DNA from: an uncultured Mycoplasmatota bacterium
GTDB taxonomy: Bacteria; Bacillota_I; Bacilli_A; RF39; UBA660
Direction: 5' to 3'
Assembly (NCBI GenBank): GCA_947645535.1
Contig: CANSDD010000009.1
Coordinates: forward strand, 1-26,565
Length of the DNA stretch: 26,565 bases
The first letter of the stretch is position 1, and every line of letters starts with the position of its first letter. A program made the translations under genes and the position numbers. Shown one piece after another: positions 16,047 through 22,649 of the stretch. The notes under the pieces are model-generated. The model ran no database searches, was not told where the DNA came from, and was given only the letters and a program-made list of their open reading frames with translations.

Positions 16047-16475
16047 ATGAAAAGCAATCAAAAAGGTTTTACACTAATTGAGCTATTAGCTGTAATTGTT
16101 ATTTTGGCTATTATTGCATTAATTGCAACACCAATAATTTTAAATATTGTGTCAAAAGCTAGAAAATCAGCAGCAGCAGATAGTGCTTACGGTGTCATGA
16201 AAGCTGTAGAATTAGCTTATGCTGAAAGTATTATTGATGGAAAAAGTTATACATTCCCATTGAATTATACTTGTACTGATACAGGATGCACTTGTACAGA
16301 TAGTACTACAGGAACTGCTCAAACTATTAATGTAGTTTATAAAGGAACTTTACCAACTAACGGTGGGTTTACATTATCAGAAGATGGCAAATATACTTTT
16401 GATGCAGCCAATGGACTTGTAGTAAATAATTACAAATGTACAATTGATGCTGCTGGAAAAGTATCTTGTGACTAG
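16047..16475 (+). CDS. Type IV pilin-like protein 2
   Basis: The 142-residue prepilin-like protein has leader MKSNQKG and mature start FTLIELLAVIVILAIIALIA with Glu at +5. Its first ~50 residues are nearly identical to those of the next gene, over 102 identical DNA bases. The globular domain differs: it has a CTDTGCTC cysteine cluster (mid-domain), YKGTLPTNGG, and a C-terminal loop CTIDAAGKVSC (C-x9-C), which may form the D-region disulfide typical of type IV pilins. A very strong ribosome binding site (GAGGAGG) and promoter suggest a highly expressed structural subunit. Major pilin versus pseudopilin cannot be decided from sequence alone. Confidence 0.9.
   Translation: MKSNQKGFTLIELLAVIVILAIIALIATPIILNIVSKARKSAAADSAYGVMKAVELAYAESIIDGKSYTFPLNYTCTDTGCTCTDSTTGTAQTINVVYKGTLPTNGGFTLSEDGKYTFDAANGLVVNNYKCTIDAAGKVSCD
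16084..16185 (+). repeat. 102-bp direct repeat in pilin-like genes, copy 1
   Basis: Identical by reading to 16642-16743; it covers the transmembrane helix and the start of the globular domain. The flanks differ at silent positions. Confidence 0.85.
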
Positions 16476-16499
16476 AAAGAATCTTATGATTCTTTTTTT
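16476..16499 (+). terminator. Intrinsic terminator after pilin-like gene 2
   Basis: AAAGAATC (16476-16483) pairs perfectly with GATTCTTT (16488-16495) around TTAT, followed by TTTT. It begins on the base after the stop codon. Confidence 0.9.
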
Positions 16500-16534
16500 G
16501 AAATGTAAAGCTTGACAAAAATTTTTAAAAAAAG

Positions 16535-16550
16535 GTCAATTTATGTTGAC
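16535..16550. repeat. Operator-like palindrome at pilin 3 promoter (copy 2)
   Basis: GTCAATTTATGTTGAC, identical to 15979-15994, with the right arm forming the -35 box. Surrounding bases are less conserved than the 16-mer, which suggests that it is kept for a reason. Confidence 0.55.
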
Positions 16551-16575
16551 TAAAAGTAGGAAAATAAGTTATACT
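16546..16575 (+). promoter_or_regulatory. Promoter of pilin-like gene 3
   Basis: TTGACT (16546-16551), 18-nt spacer, TATACT (16570-16575). The same geometry as the pilin 2 promoter, but without the extended -10. A further TTGACA lies upstream at 16512-16517 without a clear -10. Confidence 0.85.
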
Positions 16576-16604
16576 AAGAATGTAAGATAGAGGAGGAAAG
16601 ATTT

Positions 16605-17057
16605 ATGAAAAGTAATAAGAAAGGTTTTACATTAATTGAGTTATTAGCTGTAATTGTTATTTTGGCTATTATTGCATTAATTGCAACACCAATAATTTTA
16701 AATATTGTGTCAAAAGCTAGAAAATCAGCAGCAGCAGATAGTGTATATGGTATTATGAAAGCTATGGAACTTAAATATGTTGAATCTATGTTAGATACAA
16801 ATATGTTAGAATTTCCAATTGTAGCTGATTACACTAGTAATAAATTTACTTATGGAGATTCAGATACTAACACTTATACATTAACTTACAAAGGTACTAC
16901 TCCAACAAGTGGAAAAATTACTTTAACTGATGTTGAGACAACAGAAACTGGTACTGTAGAAAATTATCATTATGAATTTGATAAAGTAATGATGAATGGT
17001 TATGAATGTAAAATTGATGCAAAACAAGTTGTAAAATGTGATAATCCAACAGCTTAA
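16605..17057 (+). CDS. Type IV pilin-like protein 3
   Basis: The 150-residue protein has leader MKSNKKG and mature start FTLIELLAVIVILAIIALIA with Glu at +5. The helix is the same as in pilin 2. The globular domain has diverged: no mid-domain cysteines, YKGTTPTSGKITL, and a C-terminal loop CKIDAKQVVKC (C-x9-C). GAGGAGG precedes ATG 16605. It has its own promoter, palindrome and terminator, so the three pilins can be expressed separately. It is likely a tandem duplicate of pilin 2 with later change in the exposed domain. Confidence 0.9.
   Translation: MKSNKKGFTLIELLAVIVILAIIALIATPIILNIVSKARKSAAADSVYGIMKAMELKYVESMLDTNMLEFPIVADYTSNKFTYGDSDTNTYTLTYKGTTPTSGKITLTDVETTETGTVENYHYEFDKVMMNGYECKIDAKQVVKCDNPTA
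16642..16743 (+). repeat. 102-bp direct repeat in pilin-like genes, copy 2
   Basis: Identical by reading to 16084-16185. The downstream parts of the two genes share only short motifs, so the identity stops sharply. Confidence 0.85.
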
Positions 17058-17060
17058 TAG

Positions 17061-17087
17061 AAAGAAATCGTAATGATTTCTTTTTTT
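17061..17087 (+). terminator. Intrinsic terminator after pilin-like gene 3
   Basis: AAAGAAATC (17061-17069) pairs perfectly with GATTTCTTT (17075-17083) around a 5-nt loop, followed by TTTT. Confidence 0.9.
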
Positions 17088-17091
17088 CGAC

Positions 17092-17120
17092 TTGTTTTTT
17101 ACTATCCTCTTTGTTATAAT
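17092..17120 (+). promoter_or_regulatory. Promoter of the GT2 glycosyltransferase
   Basis: TTGTTT (17092-17097), 17-nt spacer, perfect TATAAT (17115-17120). Confidence 0.7.
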
Positions 17121-17140
17121 GAAATTAGGATGTGGTAGAT

Positions 17141-18082
17141 GTGGAAAAAATTAGTGTAGTTATTCCTTGTTATAATGAAGAAGAAGCAATTCCTTTATTT
17201 TATGAGGAAATATCTAAAACAATTGAGAAAATGAAAAAGAAAGTAACTTTTGAACTTATTTTTGTAAATGACGGTTCAAAAGACAAAACATTAGAAGAAT
17301 TTAGAAAATTATCAAAAAAAGATAAAAATGTAAGATATGTATCTTTTTCTAGAAATTTTGGCAAAGAAGCTGCTATGTTAGCTGGACTTGAATATGCAAC
17401 AGGAGATTATGTAACAACAATGGATGTAGACCTGCAAGATCCTCCTTATTTATTAGAAGAAATGTATCGTTTAATAAAAGAGGAAGGATTTGATTGTGTA
17501 GCAACCAAATCAACATCTAGAAATGGGTATTCATTTTTTAGAAAATTTTGTACAAAATGGTATTATCGTATTATAGGTGCTATTTCAAAAACAGAGATGG
17601 TAGCAGGCGCTAGGGATTTTCGTTTAATGACAAGGCAAATGGTAGATGCTATTTTGTCAATGAAAGAATACAATCGTTATTCTAAAGGATTATTTAGTTT
17701 TGTAGGATTTGATACAAAATGGATAGAATTTGAAAATCAAGAAAGAGTAGCAGGAACAACAAAATGGAGTTTTTGGAAATTATTTTCCTATGCTTTAGAT
17801 GGTATTACGGCCTTTTCAACAACTCCACTTGTACTTGCAGCACTGATTGGTGTTCTATTTTGTTTCATCGCTTTTGTTATGATAATTGTAATTATTTTAA
17901 AAACAGTGATTTGGGGTGATCCTGTTAGTGGTTGGCCAAGTTTAACTTGTATTGTATTTTTAGTAGGTGGTGTTCAGTTATTTTGTACAGGTATTATTGG
18001 ACAGTATTTAGCTAAGACTTATCTAGAAACTAAAAATAGACCAGTATATATTGTAAAAGAAACTGAAAGTAGTAAGAAGTAA
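17141..18082 (+). CDS. GT2 polyprenyl-phosphate-type glycosyltransferase (GtrB/DPM1-like)
   Basis: The 313-residue enzyme has the GT2 Rossmann-like domain first: ISVVIPCYNEEEAIPLFYEE at 4-23, FVNDGSKDKT at 41-50 and the metal-binding DVDLQDPP with Asp95 and Asp97. Two membrane helices follow at ~229-254 and ~265-290, then a short tail with TKNRPVYIV. This layout is that of GtrB/YkcC-type enzymes, which move a sugar from a nucleotide donor onto undecaprenyl phosphate at the inner face of the membrane for later surface glycosylation. The donor sugar cannot be told. I prefer GTG 17141, with AGGA ten bases upstream; an in-frame GTG at 17132 is one base from AGGA. It stands next to the pilins, so pilin or envelope glycosylation is possible but unproven. 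No flippase or acceptor transferase is visible. Confidence 0.88.
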   Translation: MEKISVVIPCYNEEEAIPLFYEEISKTIEKMKKKVTFELIFVNDGSKDKTLEEFRKLSKKDKNVRYVSFSRNFGKEAAMLAGLEYATGDYVTTMDVDLQDPPYLLEEMYRLIKEEGFDCVATKSTSRNGYSFFRKFCTKWYYRIIGAISKTEMVAGARDFRLMTRQMVDAILSMKEYNRYSKGLFSFVGFDTKWIEFENQERVAGTTKWSFWKLFSYALDGITAFSTTPLVLAALIGVLFCFIAFVMIIVIILKTVIWGDPVSGWPSLTCIVFLVGGVQLFCTGIIGQYLAKTYLETKNRPVYIVKETESSKK

Positions 18083-18111
18083 GATGTAGTTTATAAACTA
18101 TATCTTTTTTT
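18083..18111 (+). terminator. Intrinsic terminator between the glycosyltransferase and rnfC-like genes
   Basis: GATGTAGTT (18083-18091) pairs with AACTATATC (18096-18104) with one G-U pair and a 4-nt loop, followed by seven Ts. The rnfC-like ribosome binding site starts only ~6 bases later. Confidence 0.85.
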
Positions 18112-18127
18112 GAAAAGAGGAATCAAA

Positions 18128-19354
18128 GTGCAAAAGATAAAAATTGAAGAAAATAAAAAAATAGAATGTAGTAATCAAATAGTATTATTTGATAATCCAT
18201 CTAATATTATGATATCACTTATAAAAGATAATGATATTTATTTGCCTCTTCTTAAAAAAGGGGATTACGTTTATCAAGAAGAGAAAATAGCACTTCGGAA
18301 ATATGACCATTTTCCTATTTTTAGTACAGTTAGTGGAATTATAGAATTTATTGACAATGAAAAAATAATTATTAAAAATGATTTAAAAAATAGAGTCAAA
18401 GAGTATTCTATTGTAGAATATCCATTGACTAATTATCATAAGCAAGATGTTTGTCGTTTATTATTTGAGCTTGGAGTTAGAAATATTGGTAATGAGGATT
18501 TAGAGCCATATCAAAAATTAACTTCTAATGGTATATATAAAACTTTAATAATAAATGTTTTGAGAGAAGATGCTTATTTTTATATTGAATTATTTCAATT
18601 AAAAATGGAACGAAAGCAAATCTTAGAAATAATTGACTTTTTTATAGATATTTATAATTTTGAAGAAGTATTAATTGTTGTTCCAAATAATGAAGAATTA
18701 TTAGTAGAAGAACTTGCTTTTTTAACAAGAGAAAGTAGAATAAAAATTATTGCTATGGAAGAATATTATTCTTTAGCACATCCTAGAAAATTAATTTTAC
18801 AATTAAAAAAAATAAAATATTATCAAAATTCTATTGAGAAAGGAATTGTTGTATTCAATGTAAGTACATTACTTTCTATTTATTATTCATTAAAATATCA
18901 AAGGCCACAAATAAAAATGTTAGTACAATTCACCGGAAACATGTGGAAAAAAAATTGTTATATGGAAGTTAGAATAGGGACTTGCTTGAAAGAAGTAATG
19001 AAAAAATTAGAATTTAAAAGAGCAAAAGAAATTATATTATTAAAGGGAAGCTTAATGTCTGGAAAGAATTGTGATTTAGAAAATACTATTATAAATGTGA
19101 ATACAGAATTTTATAGTGCTTGGCAAGCTAAAGAAGTATACGAGGAAGAAAGTTGTATAAGATGTGGAAGATGTGCGAAAGTATGTCCAATTGGATTAAA
19201 TCCAGCTCTAATTATGAAACGTTATTTGAAGAAAAAGAATTTATTTCGTTTTGGAATAGAATTTTGTATAGAGTGTGGTTTATGTTCTTATGTTTGTCCA
19301 TCTAATATTCTTGTTCACAAATATGTAGAAGAAGCAAAGGAGATAATAGAGTGA
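18128..19354 (+). CDS. Divergent RnfC-like iron-sulfur protein
   Basis: The 408-residue protein follows RnfC layout. An N-terminal barrel-sandwich domain (~1-98) has IYLPLLKKGDYVYQ and TVSGIIEFI. The Rossmann-like middle (~105-235) and SLBB-like stretch (~238-330: VVFNVSTLLSIYYSL, RIGTCLKEVM, KGSLMSGK) follow. Two 4Fe-4S motifs are CIRCGRCAKVCP (Cys343, 346, 349, 353) and CIECGLCSYVCP (Cys380, 383, 386, 390). The FeS motifs are intact. The flavin/NADH loop, normally GGAGFPT, reads like GVRNIGNED (~116-124), and NxAECEPYxTADxxLM reads NVLREDAYFYIELFQLKM; GGPMMG is KGSLMSG. NADH oxidation is therefore doubtful. GTG 18128 has GAGG seven bases upstream; a TTG at 18110 in the same frame falls in the preceding terminator. 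The next gene overlaps by four bases. Confidence 0.75.
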   Translation: MQKIKIEENKKIECSNQIVLFDNPSNIMISLIKDNDIYLPLLKKGDYVYQEEKIALRKYDHFPIFSTVSGIIEFIDNEKIIIKNDLKNRVKEYSIVEYPLTNYHKQDVCRLLFELGVRNIGNEDLEPYQKLTSNGIYKTLIINVLREDAYFYIELFQLKMERKQILEIIDFFIDIYNFEEVLIVVPNNEELLVEELAFLTRESRIKIIAMEEYYSLAHPRKLILQLKKIKYYQNSIEKGIVVFNVSTLLSIYYSLKYQRPQIKMLVQFTGNMWKKNCYMEVRIGTCLKEVMKKLEFKRAKEIILLKGSLMSGKNCDLENTIINVNTEFYSAWQAKEVYEEESCIRCGRCAKVCPIGLNPALIMKRYLKKKNLFRFGIEFCIECGLCSYVCPSNILVHKYVEEAKEIIE

Positions 19355-20199
19355 AGAAATTTATTATTATGGATGGTCCATATATACAAAATAGTAAAGA
19401 TAAAACATTACATTATATAATAGAAGTATTACTTGTTATGATTATTTATCGTTTATTAAATGAGGGAATTGTACCTTATTTTAAAGGAAGTATTTCTTTT
19501 ATGGAAATATTTTTACCTTTTTTAATTGTATGTGCCTCTATTTTGTTATTTTATGGCTTTTTTTACATTGGAAAACTTTTTTTAAAATTTAAGTATAAAA
19601 CAGAAGAATGTATTATAGAGGGAATGATATTTGGTTTAGTATTTCCTCTTCATGCTTCTATTTTGATTATGTGCATTTCTATTTTTGCAACTGTTATTGC
19701 TAGAAGATTTTATGAAACAGAAAAAGTTAATCCACTTTCAATTGGTTTAGTTACGTTACTTCTTTTTTTGAAGTGGAGTAATTTTAATAATGATTTGCTA
19801 TTAAATATAAATTTTTATTTATGTTTAGTTTCGTTTTTATTTTTAACTTATAAAAAATCACTTAAATGGCGCATCCCAATCTATTTTATCGGAACTTATT
19901 TCATAATGACTATTTTTTCTTCTATTATGCTAGGATATATAATTACTTTTGAAATTACGAATCTTTTATTTTTTTCTATTTTTATTGTCTCTAATAAAAA
20001 AACAACTCCAATTACAAACAGTGGACAAATTATTTTTTCTTTATCTCTTGCTATATTTACATTTTTTGGAAGTTATTTTATGACATCTATTTTTGCTATG
20101 TTATTATCTTCTTTATTATTAAATAGTATGACTTCACTATTTGATTATTTTGGAAATTATTATGGTTTAAAATATTGTAATGAATTTGAAATTTTGTAG
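19351..20199 (+). CDS. Divergent RnfD/NqrB-like membrane protein lacking the flavin-attachment segment
   Basis: The 282-residue protein has about eight or nine membrane helices. RnfD-like marks are a helix with GMIFGLVFPL (91-100), KVNPLSIGLV (125-134, compare NPFNPALVG), LKWRIPIYFIGTY (171-183), and TTPITNSGQIIFSL (218-231, compare TSPITxxGQIIFG). Between NPLSIGLV and KWRIP there are only ~37 residues, where RnfD normally has ~100 including the SGATPL threonine that carries covalent FMN; no such motif is present. The start is GTG 19351, overlapping the rnfC-like stop, with AAGGAGA seven bases upstream. The pair is co-transcribed and probably forms a complex. No rnfA, B, E, G or apbE genes are in the window. 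Confidence 0.65.
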   Translation: MKKFIIMDGPYIQNSKDKTLHYIIEVLLVMIIYRLLNEGIVPYFKGSISFMEIFLPFLIVCASILLFYGFFYIGKLFLKFKYKTEECIIEGMIFGLVFPLHASILIMCISIFATVIARRFYETEKVNPLSIGLVTLLLFLKWSNFNNDLLLNINFYLCLVSFLFLTYKKSLKWRIPIYFIGTYFIMTIFSSIMLGYIITFEITNLLFFSIFIVSNKKTTPITNSGQIIFSLSLAIFTFFGSYFMTSIFAMLLSSLLLNSMTSLFDYFGNYYGLKYCNEFEIL

Positions 20200-20219
20200 T
20201 TAAATATATACAGAATAAT

Positions 20220-20251
20220 AAAAATTTGTTTAGCAAATAACTAAAATTTTT
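20220..20251 (+). terminator. Possible weak hairpin after the rnfD-like gene
   Basis: AAAAATTT (20220-20227) can pair with AAATTTTT (20244-20251), all A-T. No separate U-tract follows. Weak. Confidence 0.25.
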
Positions 20252-20339
20252 AAAAATATTGTTACAGAATTTAAGATTTTATCATTTTATCTTACTCTTC
20301 TAGGTGTGTTAGAATGCATAACAGAAAGGGGGCATTAGT

Positions 20340-20770
20340 ATGCCTATTAAAGTAAATGGAAAAAATATAAAGTTTTTAAAATCTGGAAAATCAATTTCGA
20401 AAAAATGATGGAATTTATGAGAAACATAAGTATATTATCGAAAAGATAAATCCAGAAGTTTTAATCTAAACCATCAAGAAATCTCACATATTTTATAAGT
20501 AACAAGAGTGTATCACCAGATTGTGGTATTGTACTAAAGAGCAAGAACTTGGATTTGATTTCTATTCAGAAGGTTTAGAGTGTATAGTTTTTGATGAAGA
20601 ACTATCTGATAATTTTGGAATACTTACAGATAATGGTATTATATGGTGTAATATTAATAAAAAATAATTCAGAAGATGATTTTTATTTGTGCCATATTAT
20701 CAATGCAGTTTCAAGAGAACATTATCAGAGAGAGGTTGCTAAAAATGCTATTTTTCTTATTTTTGAATAA
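20340..20770 (+). pseudogene. Broken small gene (two A6 frameshifts, two in-frame stops), family unknown
   Basis: A strong ribosome binding site (GAAAGGGGG) precedes ATG 20340. The frame reads MPIKVNGKNIKFLKSGKSIS and stops at 20406-20408 after a run of six As (20400-20405). With one A fewer it goes on as NDGIYEKHKYIIEKINPEVLI, then meets TAA at 20467 and 20500. It continues as CTKEQELGFDFYSEGL and FDEELSDNFGILTDNGIIWC up to another A-rich run and TAA at 20665. A one-base shift there gives NNSEDDFYLCHIINAVSREH and so on to a TAA at 20768-20770. The total would be ~143 residues, soluble and acidic. I do not recognise the family. The coding character across three breaks shows a recently broken gene rather than spacer; two of the breaks are homopolymers and could also be sequencing errors. 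Confidence 0.65.
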
Positions 20771-20802
20771 TAAAAAGAATCATTAATGATTCTTTTTATT
20801 AT
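20767..20802. terminator. Bidirectional terminator: 36-nt perfect palindrome
   Basis: Every base from 20767 to 20784 pairs with 20785-20802. The core is AGAATCATT/AATGATTCT flanked by A5 and T5, so a U-tract follows the hairpin on either strand. It lies between the broken plus-strand gene and rpmB on the minus strand and contains the rpmB stop codon (20799-20801). Confidence 0.88.
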
Positions 20803-20984
20803 GCAGCAATATCTTTGCTAACTTTATTTAAAGTTCTTAACTCTCTAGCACTCATTCTAATAGATGTACCATTATCTAAAGTTACTTTTTGTAAATTTGG
20901 TTTTTGAGCATGTCTAGTAGCTCTTAAAGAATGAGATCTTCTGTTACCAAATAAAGCTTTTTTACTTGTTACTTTCTTTGCCAT
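20799..20984 (-). CDS. rpmB: 50S ribosomal protein L28
   Basis: The 61-residue basic protein starts MAKKVTSKKALFGNRRSHSLRATRH in two parts: MAKKVTSKKALFGN and RRSHSLRATRHAQKPNLQKV, the latter matching the L28 signature (NxxSHSxxxTxRxxxPNLQ). A perfect AAGGAGGAC lies just before the start (plus-strand 20991-20999). There are no CxxC zinc motifs, so this is the zinc-free form. It is the only minus-strand gene and is transcribed alone from its own promoter, divergent from miaB. Confidence 0.97.
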   Translation of the reverse strand: MAKKVTSKKALFGNRRSHSLRATRHAQKPNLQKVTLDNGTSIRMSARELRTLNKVSKDIAA

Positions 20985-21027
20985 ATATTTGTCCTCCTTA
21001 TATATAGTTTTTGTCCTATGCCTTTAC

Positions 21028-21056
21028 ACTTTATCATAATTATATGAGATTGTCAA
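21028..21056 (-). promoter_or_regulatory. Promoter of rpmB
   Basis: On the minus strand: TTGACA (21056-21051), 17-nt spacer, TAAAGT (21033-21028) with an extended -10 TGA directly before it. Confidence 0.75.
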
Positions 21057-21087
21057 ATATTTTATGAAATTTTCTTACTTACCTTTA

Positions 21088-21116
21088 TTGCATTCTACCT
21101 TTAACTATGTTATGAT
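21088..21116 (+). promoter_or_regulatory. Promoter of miaB
   Basis: TTGCAT (21088-21093), 17-nt spacer, TATGAT (21111-21116) with an extended -10 TGT. Divergent from the rpmB promoter about 30 bases away. Confidence 0.75.
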
Positions 21117-21142
21117 TTTATGGACAGAAAAGAAGTGAGTTT

Positions 21143-22564
21143 ATGATTTTACCAAATTTAAAAGATGCAAAAGTAAGAACCAATAAGGAAGTAGCGATTA
21201 AAACGAATGAATATTATATCGATTCAGAATTAGAAAAAATAGGAAAAGGAAAAAAATATTTTGTAAAAACTTATGGTTGCCAAATGAATGAGCATGATAG
21301 TGAAAATATTAAAGCCATATTGGAAGATATGAATTTTATAGAAACAGATACTATGGAAAATGCTGATATTATTTTACTAAATACTTGTGCGATACGTGAA
21401 AATGCACATAATAAAGTATTTGGAATGGTAGGAAGAATGAAACATTTAAAATCTAATAAGCCAGATTTAATTACAGGTATATGTGGATGTATGGCTCAAG
21501 AAGAAGCAATAGTTGAAGAAATTATGCAGAAATATAAATGGCTTGATATAGTATTTGGAACACATAATATTCATAGACTTCCACAGTTATTAAAAGAAGT
21601 AGTAGAAAAACAAAAGCAAGAAATTGAAGTATTTAGTATTGAAGGAGAGATATTAGAAAATATTCCAGTAAAAAGAGATAATAAATATAAAGCTTGGATC
21701 AATATTATGTATGGGTGTGACAAATTTTGTACTTATTGTATTGTACCTTATACAAGAGGAAAACAGAGAAGTAGAATGCCAGAGTTTATATTAAATGAAG
21801 TAAAAGAATTAGTAAAAGATGGATATAAAGAAGTAACACTTTTAGGACAAAATGTAAATGCTTATGGAAAAGATTTAGGTATCTCTTATGATATGGCAAA
21901 TTTACTTGAAGATGTAGCTCAAACTAAAATAGAGAGAATTCGTTTTGTAACAAGTCATCCATGGGATTTTACAGATGAAATGATAGAAGTAATTAAAACT
22001 TATCCAAATATCATGCCATATATTCATTTGCCACTGCAATCAGGCTCAGATCGTATCTTAAAACTAATGGGAAGGCGTTATACAAAAGAATCTTATTTAA
22101 GTTTATATAACAAATTAAAAAAAGCACTTCCATATTCTTCTATTACAACAGATATTATTGTAGGTTTTCCAGGTGAAACCGAAGAAGATTTTAAGGAAAC
22201 ATTAGACGTTGTAAAGTCTTGTCAATATGATTCAGCCTTCACTTTTATCTTTTCTCCTAGAATAGGAACACCAGCGGCAAAAATGGAAGATAAAATTTTA
22301 CTAGAAGAAAAAGAAAAAAGATTACATGAATTAAATGAATTAGTAAATATGTATGCGAAAAAAGCCAATGATACATATGTAGGAAAAATTGTTCCTGTAC
22401 TAATTGAGGGAGTTAGTGAAAAATCATCTGATATTATGATGGGTTATACAGATACTATGAAACTTGTTAATGTTAAAGGGGCTGAAGAATTTGTAGGCCA
22501 AATAGTGAATGTAAAAATAACAGATGCGAAAACTTGGAGCTTAGATGGAGAACTTGTGAGTTAG
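21143..22564 (+). CDS. miaB: tRNA-2-methylthio-N6-dimethylallyladenosine synthase MiaB
   Basis: The 473-residue radical-SAM enzyme methylthiolates i6A37, the product of MiaA. The N-terminal UPF0004 domain holds the auxiliary 4Fe-4S cluster through Cys46 (YGCQMNEHDS), Cys82 (NTCAIR) and Cys116 (GCMAQ). The radical-SAM cluster is CDKFCTYC (Cys192, 196, 199), followed by IVPYTRGKQRSR. A TRAM domain ends the protein (~405-473). GCQMNEHDS marks MiaB rather than the related MtaB or RimO. In Bacillus, miaB (ymcB) is followed by ricA; here an unrelated helical gene follows. It has its own promoter and terminator. Confidence 0.98.
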   Translation: MILPNLKDAKVRTNKEVAIKTNEYYIDSELEKIGKGKKYFVKTYGCQMNEHDSENIKAILEDMNFIETDTMENADIILLNTCAIRENAHNKVFGMVGRMKHLKSNKPDLITGICGCMAQEEAIVEEIMQKYKWLDIVFGTHNIHRLPQLLKEVVEKQKQEIEVFSIEGEILENIPVKRDNKYKAWINIMYGCDKFCTYCIVPYTRGKQRSRMPEFILNEVKELVKDGYKEVTLLGQNVNAYGKDLGISYDMANLLEDVAQTKIERIRFVTSHPWDFTDEMIEVIKTYPNIMPYIHLPLQSGSDRILKLMGRRYTKESYLSLYNKLKKALPYSSITTDIIVGFPGETEEDFKETLDVVKSCQYDSAFTFIFSPRIGTPAAKMEDKILLEEKEKRLHELNELVNMYAKKANDTYVGKIVPVLIEGVSEKSSDIMMGYTDTMKLVNVKGAEEFVGQIVNVKITDAKTWSLDGELVS

Positions 22565-22579
22565 TTTACAAGTTTTTTT
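22551..22579 (+). terminator. Intrinsic terminator overlapping the end of miaB
   Basis: AACTTGT (22551-22557) pairs with ACAAGTT (22568-22574), extended inward by a few pairs, followed by Ts to 22579. The TAG stop lies in the loop region. Confidence 0.8.
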
Positions 22580-22598
22580 ATTTTCTAGCTTCTTTCTA

Positions 22599-22627
22599 TT
22601 GACCCAAAAAAGATACTTTGATAAACT
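22599..22627 (+). promoter_or_regulatory. Promoter of the gene after miaB
   Basis: TTGACC (22599-22604), 17-nt spacer, TAAACT (22622-22627) with an extended -10 TGA directly before it. Confidence 0.7.
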
Positions 22628-22649
22628 GAAAGTAGAGGAGGGATACTTA

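Noticed and set aside
20340..20770. Region after the RnfD-like gene as a degraded rnfG
   Set aside because: No signal anchor, no SGATxT flavin motif and no RnfG-like sequence in any frame.
22599..22649. TTG 22599 as start of the gene after miaB
   Set aside because: It is the TTGACC -35 box; AGGAGGG and ATG at 22650 fit better.
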